Counted from the first letter of the stretch, positions 1 through 12,062 are shown. The stretch is DNA of 64,000 nucleotides from Branchipolynoe longqiensis (GCA_030323885.1 CM059197.1:28167178-28231177), one strand, 5' to 3'. Notes: a model not told the origin generated them from the sequence alone. Translations and numbers: made by a program.

Positions 1-795
1 CAATTATATACATACGTATACGTCCATGTGAGTATATATTCTGTATGTTTATGGAAGGTGTCGACTACATACACACTAGTACATTCCCCTTCTGGGTTCG
101 ACAACACACATCCCCCTCCCCAGCCCTAATCAGAGAAGCAGAACTATAACGCCAAGTAATGATGCACCTCAAGACTTATTTAATGGAATTGGATTCTGAC
201 TGATGGGTGCCATCAAATATTCATAGAAGTCTGCAGACAGATGTTCCTTCAGTTGGCTATCTGATTAGTATTATCTGCAGGAATTGCTTCTTTGATTTAT
301 AGGTATGATAATGGAGCAATTGCGCACATTTACAAAAAGCAAGACTATGTTAGGACCATAACCAATCCCACGGCTCTAAAGCAGTAAAGGCCAGTGTCTG
401 AATATATATTGACTTGGCAGTATATGATTATCAACCCGCGTATGAATTCTCTGCGCACATGCCTCTTTGATACAATGGTATTCTCAATTTGAAAGAATGG
501 CATCATTGCCTCATTAAGTCACTAGAATATAGTTCCAAGAGAATGGTTAAATAAGTTTGACTATGCAGTGATAAGCGAACATCAGGTTACATAGCTATCT
601 ACCATGGCATTGCTCTCCTGTGTAGGTGTACTGCTTTCAAATGGACTCCAGCCTTTGCATTCTTACCATTTTAAATCACTCTAACCCACCCAGTTTGGTA
701 TTCATCACATATTCCCATACATAAGTAAAATAGTTTCTTTTGATTTTAATAAGATAACCAGAGCTGGCGTTCATGCCATTTCAATTCAAGTATAC
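1..795. other. Unannotated AT-rich DNA
   Basis: No open frame, repeat or RNA gene could be supported here. The sequence is unique-looking and AT-rich, with short TA-rich patches near the left edge. Confidence 0.4.
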
Positions 796-797
796 TG

Positions 798-1078
798 TCC
801 TTTGTTTGTTGAGATTTTGCGTTGTAGCAACATTTAAGGTCATAGCAGGACAGGGACCGACTTGTGACAGTGCACTCTCTTTTGCAAATTTGTAGTGTAG
901 CCCCAGTGAGATGGAGGGCCGGTAGGAGTGGGTGGCAGTGTGTGTGTGCCCCCTCCCCCCGCCCCACCGCCCGCGATGGTGGGGGGGGTGTTTTGCCTCG
1001 CAGCCCCGCGTGCCCTGCAATGACCCCGAATGAGCACTCGTTCATTCCCCACCATTATCCTGATACGGAGTGAATAGA
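798..1078 (-). repeat. Diverged SINE-A fragment with a C/G-rich expansion
   Basis: The segment carries the inverted tail and body words of the SINE-A family (gcgttgtagcaacatttaagg, then cgacttgtgacagtgca and cattatcctgatac). It therefore lies tail-first on the + strand. A C/G-rich low-complexity patch (about 945-1000) has expanded inside it. The open frames here are by-products. Confidence 0.6.
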
Positions 1079-1081
1079 CGA

Positions 1082-1262
1082 CGCCAGTTAAGCTAATGAC
1101 ATCTATCGGCAGAATCTGGAACCACTCTATTTGGGTACATTATCCTAGTGAGTATGATTTCACATGCTATATCTCTGTAAAGAATGCATGGAAAAATACT
1201 AAATTGCCTGATTATATTCGAGATATTTATATCGCATCAGGATTTAAGCTCTTATCCTTGTA

Positions 1263-1293
<31 letters not shown>

Positions 1294-1402
1294 GACAATT
1301 ATATTGTATTTTTCTTCTGGAATTTCAGCGCCACTCTCTGCATATTACACCACATCAATTAAGCTAGTGACATCTATTGGGTACTTTCCACCTTAACTGG
1401 CG
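1082..1402. repeat. Possible small inverted-repeat element with an internal (TA)n
   Basis: cgccagttaag near 1083 is matched by its complement cttaactggcg near 1391. The phrase aagctaRtgacatctat occurs near both ends. A (TA)n run sits at 1262-1289. The inverted match is short, so this is tentative. Confidence 0.3.
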
Positions 1403-1415
1403 GGGTATATTCTAT

Positions 1416-2136
1416 CCTGGGGCTGTATGCACGAATCGGTGTTAGGGCGGTAACCGTGGCTAGGCTAGCTCCGCATGGCTAAATGTGAGAAATTGGTATG
1501 CACCAATCGGTGCCAGCGCTAACCGCAGACTTTAGCCGAGGCTAAGCTAAACCACTTTCAGAGTTGGGGTTCAGTGGTGTTAGTGTTAGGTTTGTGTCAG
1601 GATGGAGGCCAAATCTATTCACTGCTATCATATTTAACAGAATTAAATACGCAATAAGTGAAATTTAATCAAATTAACCCTAAAAACGAAGCGATATTAA
1701 CGCTGTCGCCGCATCGGCGGTGATATTAATATGGTCGAATCGACGAATTTAAAGTAAACAAATCGCCACCACCCCATCAACGTCGATATACATACTGTCG
1801 CCGCGCCGGTTAATGTGCATGTGTGGGTCTCAATCTATTCAATGCTGTGATATTTAACAGAATTACATACGCAATAAGTGAAATCTTATCAATTTAACCC
1901 TAAATTCGAACCGTTATTAATGCGCCCGCTGCATTGGCGGCGTTATTCATATCGTCGAGTGGAGGGAATTCCCAAATCTATAAATGAACTCATGGTTAGC
2001 TATCCGCCCCGGCTAGTACATTGGTGCATACCGATTCACACATTTCTCCAACCCGCCGTTACCCTGAGGTAGGTAACCGGTGCTAGCGCCTTAGCTCCGG
2101 CTAAGCCTATCACTGATTCGTGCATACGGCCCCAGG
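1416..2136. mobile_element. MITE family M1, complete copy with internal duplication
   Basis: Terminal inverted repeats of about 26 bp begin CCTGGGGC.GTATGCACGAAT at 1416 and end with the complement at 2136, with about two mismatches. Inside, a block of about 128 bp is directly duplicated (about 1610-1737 and 1831-1958), each copy holding an AT-rich stretch followed by a GCCGC-rich stretch. No transposase frame is present, so it is non-autonomous. A reversed relative lies at 57895-58213. Confidence 0.7.
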
Positions 2137-2494
2137 TATTGGTGAGTGCGAGGCTAACTAGCGACATGTATCCATTGTGTAAGTCAGTGGTTTGGCTGGT
2201 TCTGGGTTGGCCTTGTTGGACTGGAAGGAGGGCAGTACTGTTCCTGATTGGGCCATACTTGACTGGTCAAAAAGTTAAGTAGAGAAATAGTCCCGCACCG
2301 GCGCATTCCCTAAAGGCACTATACATTCTGCCTTGTGAGACTGATGCGGACGCACATGCGCAGAACTACCTGCAGCTTTGCACATATCCAACATATCGCG
2401 GCATATTTTCTTTTTTAAACTAAATTTAGTTTATTCATTGGATCATGTCATCTGTCAGCACCAGAGCACTGGTCTTCCAGCCATACAGTGAAGG

Positions 2495-3086
2495 CCCGGT
2501 CACCTACACGCTAGTGGACGTAGTTGAGCGTAGTGGAGACTAACATAGTTGAACGTAGTTGAACATAACGGCATCCATACTTCTCCGTCATGCTAACTTG
2601 GTAATAATATGGGTGGGCTGTAATTTCTGTTTTAATCTTTACACATATTCAAAGGCTAAATTTGCATCCGTGATGTTAACATACTCTAGCATACTCTAGC
2701 ATATTCTAGCATGCTCTAGCCTACTCTATCATACTTCGATGAAGTCCTGGTCACATAGCCGTTAGTGGATGTATGTGAACTTAGTGGAGGCTAACCTAGT
2801 TGAACACAGTTGAATGTAGTCGAATGTAGTTGAACGAAGTTGAACATAGTTGAACATACTTGAACCTACTGGCATCCATACCATAATGTATTTATCCGTA
2901 CTGTAATGAATTTATCCGTAACATAACATATTTATCTGTACAATAACATATTTATCCATCCCAAAACCTGCCGTACCTTAATGTATTTCAACATAGTTTA
3001 ACATACTTACACCACCTTTGACCCATGTTAGCCTCCACAACTTTCACCTATGTTCAACTACGTTCACTAATGTGTATGTGACCGGG
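2495..3086. mobile_element. MITE with CCCGGTCAC termini
   Basis: The left end (CCCGGTCACCTACACG...AGTGGACGTAGTTGA) is matched inverted at the right end, near 3000-3086. The interior is built from degenerate gttgaacgtagt and catactctag words. A second internal terminus-like sequence (cctggtcacatagccgttag, near 2745) suggests a nested or duplicated end. There is no coding capacity. The termini resemble the TTAA-flanked GGCCCTGTCACAC families elsewhere in the window. Confidence 0.65.
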
Positions 3087-3584
3087 GGATAAGATTGCTC
3101 GATACCTAACTAATTATGCTACCTTCCTGAACCATGGTTTCAAATAGTCATTAGTAACCACTGAATTGCTTCAATAATTAGGAGACGCTGCCACTTTAAA
3201 ATGATCATTAAATTATTATCTTATGATTAAATACATCTTGCGTGATCTCAAATTCATTTTCAGCTGTGGATGCAAGATGTGCATTCCTTGCAAAATAATG
3301 ACATCTATCTGTAGAGGCGTTGCTTATTATTGATATTAATAGACGTGATCACCGTTAATGGACTTCCATTAAAGTATTAGAAGCCAAGCCTCACCTTTCC
3401 AAGAAGAAAGGAGGGAAGAGAAAATGAGCAGAATGTTCACTTAAGTGCTTTGAGATTATTCCGCCTGACAGGAGGAATTAAAGTTCAACCAGATTATATG
3501 GATATGCATGAGTTCTCTCAGGTCCTTGCACTAATTAGGTGTATATAGTTTATTATACCATGCTATGCTATATCATATTATATA
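3087..3584. other. Unannotated AT-rich DNA
   Basis: No supported gene or repeat. The open frames are short and unrelated to anything recognised. Confidence 0.35.
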
Positions 3585-4180
3585 CCATGATGATGATCAT
3601 CATCATGCTGTCGGTCGCAAGCGACAAAGACTGTTTCATTACTTGACTGCCGCTCTCCATTTAGCTCCCTGCTGTGAGAGTGATGTCCATGAGTCGGTCT
3701 TAATGTCTCTCAGCTTCAGGTTTCTCTTGATGGTATCCTTGAACCGGAGAGGAGGGTGCCTTCATTTTCTGTAACAAGAAGTCAGTTGAGAGTAGAGGAT
3801 CTGCTTTGGTCACTTCTGTGATGAGATCTTCATGAGGTGCCCAGTCCACATTTCATGAAAGCTGCTGGCAAAAGTGTTGAAGTGCTGCTGGCTTTTTCAA
3901 GTTACCAGCGGCACTCTCTCTGGGAGCAAATAGAGGTTTCACACTGGCAAGAACATGTCCAGACAGGCGCAAAACTATTTGTCCCTGCAGTGGCTGGTCA
4001 AGATGTTGGGAGTTCCATACATCAACCGCCCTTGAGGCTGCCACAGTGACATGGTTTTCTGTTCAGGGTTTGCCCCCTTAGCCTTCGGTTTTGTCAACAA
4101 CCTGTACCACAAGGCAGTGGTTTACAACTCTGCAGGGCAGGGGTGTCAAACTCCCTGAGGTATTGCAATACCTGCATACA
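3585..4180 (-). mobile_element. Chimeric LINE-derived retrocopy: 5' module plus truncated LINE 3' end
   Basis: Reading on the minus strand, a noncoding 5' module of about 310 bp (about 4180-3855) ends at ttcatgaaatg. It is joined directly to the last part of a LINE ORF2 (GHLM-type tail region), the 3' UTR and a tail of (ATG)n-type triplets at 3585-3605. The same module occurs at 12186-12530 and 29214-29505, joined at other points of the LINE. The LINE reading frame is broken. Confidence 0.7.
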
Positions 4181-4326
4181 CAATGATACACTGTGATACA
4201 CTGTCCTATACCATGATACACTGTTATATATGGCAGGATGCGCTAGGTGAGTCGCCAAGAGTGCTGGTTTGGTTTCAGAGGCAAGAAGATCTGGAATCGG
4301 AAACTCGCCCAAATCAAAGCAAAGAA

Positions 4327-4723
4327 TTAACCCTCAGTTACACTATGGCTTGTGACCACTGGTAACAACTTTGCAATTACTTTGTGACCAAAAGTCTCAC
4401 TGGGTGCTGACCAAGGTACCAACCGGCTACAAGTGCTGAAAGTGGTCGGCAACTTCTTGCAACCATTTTGATTGCAAGGAGGTTATGTTGCAGCACCTGC
4501 AATCTCCTTGCAACTAAAAATGGTCGCACATAGGTCGCAGAGTGGTCAGTGACCTGTACATGAGTGAGCGTCAACTGATTGACTGATTGCCGACCAATTG
4601 CCAACCATTGTTTTTCCCTCCTTTATGTTTGCTTTGGTCACAAAGAGATCACCAGCTTTTGTTCGTAAAGTGGTCACACTTGGTCACACGTGGTCAGAAG
4701 CCATAGAGTGACTGAGGCCTTAC
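4327..4723. mobile_element. TTAA-type MITE with a TGACCAC-rich interior
   Basis: The left end (ttaaccctcagttacactatgg) is matched inverted by ccatagagtgactgaggcctta at 4700-4723. Termini of the form TTAAGGCCTCAGTCAC fit the TTAA-flanked families at 16816, 25765, 36452 and 48794. The interior is a diffuse palindrome of ggtcac/gtgacc words. No coding capacity. Confidence 0.6.
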
Positions 4724-4739
4724 AATGTTCATATTGGTT

Positions 4740-4912
4740 GCTACCAAGACTGGCACTCACCGTGAATAGGATAGGACTGGGACTGGTCTGCTCAGTCACA
4801 ACATCATGTGATTGAGTGGGATATCGCGATATGGTTGCCGGAAGCCCAGCCTCCAGGGTGGCAACACTATAAATACATCATGAGTGTGCAGTGTCCCAAG
4901 TCGGTACCTATC
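4740..4912 (+). repeat. SINE-A 3' half, diverged
   Basis: Matches the SINE-A body from the aataggatagg box through gattgagtgggatat and cactataaa to tgagtgtgcagtg...agtcggtacc. The tRNA head and tail are missing. Confidence 0.6.
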
Positions 4913-4964
4913 CATATATATCACAAAGCGCAGTGCAATGAGATATACCCATTGTTCACGATTG

Positions 4965-5432
4965 AAATGGCCCATGTATAATGCAAATAACGTAGGTATA
5001 ATGGCAATGGCCCATGTAAAATGGAAATGGCCCATCTATAATAGAAATGACCAATGTATTGTAGGAACGGCCCGTCTACAATGGAAATGGTCCATATACA
5101 ATGCAAATAACCCATGTACAATGGAAATGACCGATGTATAATGGAAATGACCCTCATGTAATGGAAATGTCCTCGGTATAATGGCCATGGCCCATGTGTA
5201 ATGGACATGATCCATGTATAATGAACATGCCCGATGCATAATGGAAATTACCCTTGTATAATGATCATGGCCCATATATAATTGAAATTGCAATGGTCCA
5301 TGTATTATGGCAATGGTCCATGTATTAGAGACATGGCCCATATATAATGGACATACCCCATGTATACTGGACATAACCAAGGTATAATGGACATGGCCCA
5401 TGCATAATGGAAATCCTCCATGTATAATGCTT
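4965..5432. repeat. 20-bp minisatellite, about 23 units
   Basis: Degenerate tandem copies of a unit close to atggaaatggcccatgtata. Because 20 is not a multiple of 3, the reading frame rotates between units, and the open frames on both strands are by-products of low stop content. Confidence 0.85.
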
Positions 5433-5511
5433 AACCCCTTTCTCTTTGTCTATCTCATCTCTCCGTCTCTCTCGCCTGCTTGCTCTTTATATACGGTTTA
5501 GTTTAAATATA

Positions 5512-5679
5512 TACAGTAAAACCTCTCTAACCGACTACCTCCACAGATCGACCACTCCAATTTGGGTCCCAACAATACAATTGTAACCATATTTTGACTC
5601 CCTACACCGACCACCTCCCTAAATGGATCACTTAAGGTCGGTCCCAAGATCGGTCGATTTATAGAGGTTTTACCGTGTA
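5512..5679. mobile_element. Mariner/pogo-type MITE, copy 1
   Basis: Terminal inverted repeats tacagtaaaacctctctaa (5512) and ttatagaggttttaccgtgta (ending 5679) start at TA and resemble Tc1/mariner/pogo ends. The 168-bp interior is rich in cgaccac and ggtcggtcga words. A second copy lies at 22511-22693. Non-autonomous. Confidence 0.75.
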
Positions 5680-5704
5680 TATATATATAGCAAAGCATAT
5701 ACTA

Positions 5705-6012
5705 TGTATATGCCGATGTAGGTTTCGCATGGTGCTGCCCATCGCGGCGGTGCCTGGTACTACCGCGTGGGGTTCCGGCAAAATCCGCTACTCGGCGCTG
5801 CTGTAGCGATATATACACTGAGCGCGCGCCGGTCGCGTCACTACGCCTCTACACATTCATACGAATTACTTTTATTTTTACTTGATCGGTAGGGCATTGT
5901 CAGCCCAGCCAGATACTCTCTATTATATATGTTTTACACCCATATTTATATATACGTTATTGTAATAAAGATTGTATCATCCACGCCGGTCTTCTTGTAA
6001 TGCATACTTACA
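5705..6012 (+). mobile_element. Possible solo LTR
   Basis: The segment could start TGTA and end TTACA, contains a TATA-like box (gatatatacact, near 5810) and an AATAAA signal (5964-5969) close to its 3' end, and has no coding frame. No target duplication is evident because both flanks are TA-rich. An unrelated GC-mixed repeat is the alternative. Confidence 0.3.
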
Positions 6013-6647
6013 TATATATATATATATATATCTATATATATATACGGTAAACCCTCTATAAATATATATATCCATGCCTATATAAATATATAATGTGTGA
6101 ACTCGTGAAGAACAATTAAAATGACCACAAGCCGTAAAAAAACGCCGAGTCAGCAAAGATGTGGGGCATGGGTGGAGGGGGGTACAACAAACCTTTTCAA
6201 CTACGCCCCCCCACCCTATTTCTGACCCCCCCCCTCCCCCACACCCCCAAATCTCACCGCTCAGACACCTAGGTGCAAGGCTTCCTTGGCCACGGACAGC
6301 CTGCCGCTAATAGATGTGCCATCCCCAGGGGTTGTCAAGCGTCCAACCTCCCGGAAACCAGCAGGACGTCGTAATAGATCCGCCGACTGCAGTTTAATAT
6401 GGAGACGGCGATGGGCGTCTTCAGCTAAACGCGCTTAATGGAGAATGCAGCATCGGGCCCCCACTTACTAGCCCTTCGGCGGTCAATTCCCGCGAACAAT
6501 AGGGAACATTAGATGCAACATCCAGGAGAATCTATCTTTAGGAATGTATTATATATCTAAATGCATTTTATTATGCATGGAATTTATTGGGATATTATAG
6601 TATACATGCAAATGACGATGCATATCATATTATTTAAATAAGTGATG
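6013..6647. other. TA microsatellites and unannotated DNA
   Basis: (TA)n runs at 6010-6055 are followed by poly-C-rich low complexity near 6205-6250. No gene or clear repeat is supported in the remainder. Confidence 0.4.
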
Positions 6648-6785
6648 TCTGAGAGACATTAAGACCGACTCATGGACGCAACTCTCACAGCAGAGAGCTA
6701 AATGGAGAGTGGCAGTCAAGTAATGAAAGCAGTCGTTGTTGCATCGCGACCGACAGCATGATGATGATGATGATGATGATGATTG
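6648..6785 (+). mobile_element. LINE 3' terminus, 5'-truncated
   Basis: Begins within the ctgagagacattaagac codons of the LINE C-terminal domain. It runs through the conserved 3' UTR (gcatcgcgaccgacagcatg) to a (GAT)n tail. Same family as 3585, 12186, 29214 and 30032. Confidence 0.8.
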
Positions 6786-7004
6786 TGTATGTTTATATTG
6801 TATATTTAATGATTACATTGTAAATTCATGTAGGTCTGGAGAACCAATTCTTTGGTGCTGAATAGAAAGCTATCTTTATTTGTCAAACAGGAGATGGAGG
6901 AAGGCATATTATGGGAGCAGTTGACAGAAAGAATGTAACTTACGTGTGATGTGGTGTAGTATGGACGCATTGAAATGCATAGGCAGTTACCGAGAATCAC
7001 ACCA

Positions 7005-7250
7005 AACCTGCCGGCCGAATCGGTGGAGCGCAAACCTCGCGCGCGGAAGATCGAGAGTTCGATTCCCGGTCGAGTCAAACCACATGACTTACAAAATTGG
7101 TCGCTTCCGAGACTGGAACTCAGCATAACCAGGAGAGGGACAGGATTGGTTAGCTCAGGATAATGTGATTGTGTGGACTCCCAATGGGGCAGTACTATAA
7201 AGTTATCATGAGTGTGCACTGCCACAAGTCGGTACCCATCCTGGCCACAG
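7005..7250 (+). repeat. SINE-A copy, tRNA head present
   Basis: The head (ggccgaatcggtggagcgc ... gagttcgattccc) is tRNA-like with A-box and B-box similarity. It is followed by the SINE-A linker gagtcaaaccacatgactta and a body with an internal deletion, ending near the agtcggtacccatcctgg box. Confidence 0.75.
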
Positions 7251-7439
7251 TTCTAAAGGGTCCGAGTATGTTCTAGCACACAAGTGCACTATCTAAGGAC
7301 AGGGTTTAGGTGAAAGGATGCTGTAACAAATAAAATAAAATAAATCTGAATGGAACGGGATCCTCTCCCGCAAGCCTGCATGTCACCCAAGTAGATGTAC
7401 ATAGTAGGCTAAGGTATCATTACTCAGACTAGACAAAAA

Positions 7440-7652
7440 AAAACTGGAAAATTACAAAAAAACTAACGTAGGCTATTACTAACAACCAAAATTGCAGAAG
7501 GCTGACCCGACCAGACCCAGGTAAACACTCCTGGGCAAAGGAACAGATCAAGGCAGCACCACAGCTGTCCAGCGTTGAAAACAAGCACCCTGACAGGAGC
7601 TTTTATGTTATGGGCAGAGTAAATACCTCGTCAATAAAAAATAAATAAAAAA
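7440..7652 (+). repeat. Dispersed repeat G with poly(A)
   Basis: Shares ordered words with 32570-32760: aacRtaggctaytactaac, then ccagcgttgaaaacaagc, then taaataC...tcaataaaaaata. It ends in a long A tract, suggesting a retroposed 3' end. Confidence 0.5.
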
Positions 7653-8499
7653 AAAAAAAAAAATTCAGATTGTTCTGCCAGGATGCAAAACCCCAAGAAA
7701 CAGACCTGTTCTCAACCGGAACACGGTCCAGAATCAGACAGGAATTTCAAGCAGATGAACAAGATAATGTTCCTGTGAATAAAATGCTCTCCAGACGGGG
7801 TGGCCGAATGAGTTAGAGCATGTGTCTCTTGTGTTGGTGCCTGGCCATCCCGGCATACAAAGAAACAAATGAGCTGATCAGGCTGCGAAGAAGGCCCTAA
7901 CCTGTGATCTTGAACCGTGTCTGATCCCTCACTCTGATCTGAAACCACTAATAGCACCCACATAAAATCCAAATGGCCACATGAGTGGGATGAAAACATT
8001 AATAAACTTAAAGAAATTGAACCATCTGTGGGAAAGCCACTCATGCAGGAGGTCGGCGGGACCAAGTGGTCCTTAGCCGCTGCCGTATTGGCCACTCGTG
8101 GCTTACACATGCTTTTCTGCTCAAGGGGGAACCTCCCCCTGAATGTATTGGGTGTCAGTCCCCGCTGACACTAACACATTTTACTAAGTTGCGTTGATTT
8201 GTTTGCCCTGCACCAACAGTTCTACACTGCAGACAGTATGCATGACCTTTTTCCTATGGTAAAACAGGAAAACATTTTAGCCTTTTTGAGGGCAGCTGAA
8301 CTGTACCACCTCATATAATTTACTAAATAGATTCTATCAATTATTAATAAAGCTGTTCTTTTTCTATGGGAATATGTTTCCCTTGACCACAAATATATGA
8401 TTGTGAGCTTTCTAATTTAATCAGTGTCTATTGGCACATAATTGATTGTCTGCTTTTACATGTAAAAGCTATGGTTTGAACAAAAAACGAACATTTCTC
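7653..8499. other. Mostly unannotated DNA with a solitary SINE-A tRNA head
   Basis: A head fragment (gggtggccgaatgagttagagc) sits at about 7797-7850 without its SINE body. The remainder has no supportable feature; the 132-codon minus frame at 7712-8110 overlaps this head and is not convincing. Confidence 0.4.
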
Positions 8500-8572
8500 G
8501 CCTTGAATATGGCCAATTCTGCCGACAGGGCATAAAGCAACCACAAATCAATCAATCAATCAACCTGTGTTG
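8500..8572 (+). repeat. Retroposon 3' tail with (CAAT)n
   Basis: gaatatggccaattctgccgac...cataaagcaaccacaaat followed by (CAAT)n. The same tail occurs at about 25690-25762. The arrangement is typical of a LINE or SINE 3' end. Confidence 0.5.
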
Positions 8573-8582
8573 GTAAATTGTT

Positions 8583-8757
8583 GATTAGAATGCTGGTCGA
8601 GTCAAACCAATGACTTAAAAAAAAATGTATACTTGTCACTCCATAGCCTGGTGCTCAGCATGCTTTGGATCGGGCAAGGAGCAGTGGAATGAGGAATACC
8701 GATCGTTTGTGATTGAAATTTCTCAGGCTTAATCAATTAATGTACCAAATAAAAGAA
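8583..8757 (+). repeat. SINE-A' copy, same front as SINE-A but another tail
   Basis: Starts in the tRNA-linker region (ctggtcgagtcaaaccaatg) and matches SINE-A to the ctcagcat..ttggat box. It then switches to a different 3' half (caaggagcagtggaatgagg ... taatgtaccaaa) shared with 17612-17842. Confidence 0.65.
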
Positions 8758-8879
8758 AGAATGAGGTGAATGGGAAACTTGTGCTCACTCACTATTAAGA
8801 ATTGGTACCTGGGAACGCCAGCACTTACACCACCATGCTATACACACATTTCAAATGACATCATGATAGGTAATTAGGT

Positions 8880-9520
8880 CTGTGTGCAACTTGGCTGCAG
8901 AACAACACCCAGTTGTACTTGCAAGCTCAATGCCTATGAGCAATCTTCATACAGAAAATGTGAAATATATCTAAAACCGCACAACTTAGAAACAAACCGC
9001 ATGGCACACAAACAGACAAAATATTTACCGAACAAAATATATTAAATTTATATGTTTATTATTCTAAGTTTCTATTAATTTTGAATCAAATTGAAGCTTT
9101 GCCCTGTGCGTATGGGCAAAATCAATGCATTGTCAATGGCCGTGAGCAATCTTCCTACAGAAAAAGTGAAATATCTCCGCTTAACACCCAAACAGATCAA
9201 ATGTTTATCTAACAGATTATATTAAATGTATATGCTTACTGTTCTGTATTTCTATTTATCTTTTTATACTGCACATATAGGAAAACTCAACAGCCATGCC
9301 TAATCTTTATACAGAAAAAGTGAAATATCTCTAAAACCGCACCACCTAGAAACAACCCTTTTGGCATACAAAGAGATAACATATTCATCGAACGGATTAT
9401 ATTAAATTAATGTGTTTATTGTTCTTTGTTTCTATTCATTTTGAATAAAACTGACGTTTTGCACTGCACGTATCGGCAAACTCAATGGCCGTGTGCCTTT
9501 GTTGTGCAGCCAAGGTGCGC
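8880..9520. repeat. Three diverged tandem units within weak inverted ends
   Basis: Units starting gcaatcttcatacagaaaa recur near 8938, 9143 and 9297 (spacing about 205 and 154). Each contains gtgaaatatctctaaaaccgc and a ttatattaaat block. ttggctgcagaacaa (about 8892) and ttgtgcagccaa (about 9505) form weak inverted ends, so this may be a decayed DNA transposon. Confidence 0.5.
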
Positions 9521-9799
9521 GCGCCTACACAATGTTTACTGTCAGCATCTGAGGCAGCAGTAAATAGTATGATTGAATTAGTTTGTCGCCAGCAACTAAC
9601 CAGGATAACACATCAATTCTAACTGGCCGACCCACATCACAATGCATAGCTACAATTGAATAGGGTGACTTGAATTTAAAATCTTCTCTTCAGTTACACC
9701 CTCAATCAATACACACAAAGTACCAGACTCATATTATGAGATGCTTTTCAGGAGATATATATTTAGATTTATTGCTATTAAGTAATTGGTAAATGATAC

Positions 9800-9990
9800 T
9801 GCCGTGGGGGTGGGGGTTGGGGCGGGGGGGTGATACAAACGGGAAATAATCAGGATTCGAACCCAGAGTTCTTTCTATTCCGGGCTGGTGTGCTAATAAC
9901 ACAAGATAGGGTCCCTGATGGCATCACCCTATCCACGCCTACCTGTCTATGTGGCTCATTGCCTGCATAATTGATTAATTTATTAGTGCA
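9800..9990 (-). repeat. SINE-C copy with tRNA-like head, reversed
   Basis: Reads on the minus strand as a tRNA-like head with a ttcgaatcc B box, followed by the gggaaat...atcaccccc linker. A G-rich tract (9805-9832) lies at its 3' side. Related copies are at 20104 and 27590-28300. Confidence 0.55.
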
Positions 9991-10003
9991 GAATACTACA
10001 AGA

Positions 10004-10362
10004 TTTAGAGCTGCATAGTCAGATAAAAGCATCACATTTTTAAAACCAAAATAAATATCGAGAGTTGTTCATACATGCCTACCTTAGACACTGATGTACT
10101 TATTGAGCATTTGTTGTTACACACAAGGGAACACTGAGTCAATTTAATAGAATATATGTTACTGCTGAATCGTATGGTGTTACAAGTTTTGGTGTGCTTG
10201 CCAACATTAATTTGGCATGTTTGCACTTCACATATCTCCAAGTTTAACCAGTTAATGTAAAAGCTACTTCAAGCTAATGTAAGGTAGATTATAACCGCCC
10301 ACCTCATATATCTATCTCATAAAATGATGGAAATTCTAAATCACCAGATTATGCCACTTTAA
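10004..10362. mobile_element. MITE-D, complete copy
   Basis: The left end ttagagctgcatagtcagat (10004) and right end ccagattatgccactttaa (10362) are the inverted termini of family D, with consensus TTAAAGYTGCATAGTCCGATG. The AT-rich interior of about 320 bp has no coding frame. Other copies are at 16760-17993, 22011-22347, 34840-35300 and 54199-54900. Confidence 0.7.
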
Positions 10363-11042
10363 TTCACTGGTCACAGCTTGTCCAGTGTATTATTAACAAC
10401 CCCACCCCAACAACATAATTCATAAACTCACATAACTAACTACACTAGAGTTACACTAGGATATTTCTAACAAACTGACATTTATATACCGCTTGCCTAA
10501 CTGCAACTGAACATTAAAACTTACTACATCTTTACCAACTCAATACAGAAGATAACTTATGCTTACATTCTAAATACTATGTAAATACTCACATTGATCT
10601 GACTAGTATTGATCTAGTTATATGACACTACTGTGACCATATTGCTATGGAACTTTTGGGTTACAGAATTTCATTGTGTTACATGCTGCAAATTGTGTAT
10701 TCAACAGTTATTGTATACCTTATTATATATACCTTTTGTGTAAATAACCCTGAATTGAAAAATCACTAGAAGACCAGTTCTTCAGCACTGACAAAAGACT
10801 TATTCAGCAGAATAAACATATTTACCACCAACAAAAAAAAAAAAAAAAATGGAATATAATGTGGACAGTTTATGATACTGACAGCCTCATATTTTCTCAT
10901 GCTGCCAGTCAGGTTAACACCACCAAGTTAGCACCACCAAGTTAAAACCAAATTAAAAACCACCAAATTAACATCCATAACAAACACAGATTTACACTGA
11001 AAGGTGGCTGAGTCGAGGCACCTCCTCTGTGCGGCTACTTGC
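10363..11042. other. Unannotated AT-rich DNA
   Basis: No supported gene or repeat family. It contains an A-run at about 10831-10848 and short accaccaagtta repeats near 10920. Confidence 0.35.
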
Positions 11043-11375
11043 TAGATGCTGTCCGAATCGGTATAGCGCAGGTCTCCCATACGGAAGGTCGGGAGCTCAA
11101 TTCCAGGTTGAATCAAACCAATGACTTACAAACTTGATACTTGTAGTTTGCTAGACTGGTGCTTGGCATTATTAGGAGTGGCAGGGACTGGGTGGTTCGG
11201 TAGCAGGATAATATGGCTGAGTGGGATATCAGGTCATGGTACTGACGGATTGGTCTCCCAGTAGTGCAGAACAATAAAGTCACCATGAGTGCGCACTGTT
11301 ACAAGTAGCTACCCGTCCTACTATGCCGGTAGATGTTGCTAGGACGTAAAACCCCAACAACTACCCAACCAACTT
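11043..11375 (+). repeat. SINE-A, near full length
   Basis: A tRNA-like head (gtccgaatcggtatagcgc ... gagctcaattcc) is followed by the caaaccaatgacttac linker, the conserved body and the gatgttgctaggacgtaaaa tail. Confidence 0.8.
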
Positions 11376-11593
11376 GGTAAATGGTGACGAACGTGTTGGT
11401 CAAATTGTTAGTGTTTGTCCCCGCCTGGCCTCAGCGTACGTTAGTCATTTGACGGAGGGGTGGGGTGGGGGTGGGGGGGCGAGAGGGTGTGAGGCGCGGG
11501 TTGGTGCTAAAGCTTTAACTGATCTCGTCGTCAAGGTGACATTGATGGGGAAGGGGTCGTCAGGCCGTGATAAAACCGCCCATATGCACACAC

Positions 11594-12062
11594 ACCCTCA
11601 ACCCCAACCCCAGCCCCAGCCTCAGTCCCAGTCCCAGCTCTGGCCCCAGCTCCGGCCCCAGCCCTAGCACCAGTCCTAGCCCCAGCCTCAGCCCCAGCCC
11701 CAGCCCCATCCCCTGCCCCAGCCCCTGCCCCAGCCCCAGCCCCAGTCTGAGCCCCATCTCCAGCCACAGCCCCAGCCCCAGCCGCGTCCCCAGTCCCAGC
11801 CCTGGCCCCAGCCCCAGCACCAGCCCAGCCCCAATACCAGCCCCATCCCCAGTCCCAGAGCCATCCCCACCCCCAGTCCCAACCCCAGCCCAGCCCCAAC
11901 AGCAGCCCCAGCCCCAGCCCCAGCCCCAGCCGCATCCCCAATCCCAGAGCCAGTCCCAGCCCCAGTCCCAGCCCCAGTCCCAACCCCAGCCCCAGCCCTA
12001 GCCCCAGCCCCAGCCCCAGCCCCAGCCCCAGCCCCAGCTCCAACCCCTGCCCCGGCTCCAAG
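11594..12062. repeat. CCCCAG hexamer minisatellite
   Basis: About 470 bp of degenerate tandem ccccag units. The unit is 6 bp, so all frames stay open, which gives spurious Pro/Ser/Gln-rich frames on the plus strand and Gly/Leu- or Gly/Ala-rich frames on the minus strand. There is no sign of real coding. Confidence 0.9.

Noticed and set aside
11531..12061. Gly/Leu- or Pro/Ser-rich structural protein
   Set aside because: It is the CCCCAG hexamer array read in different frames.
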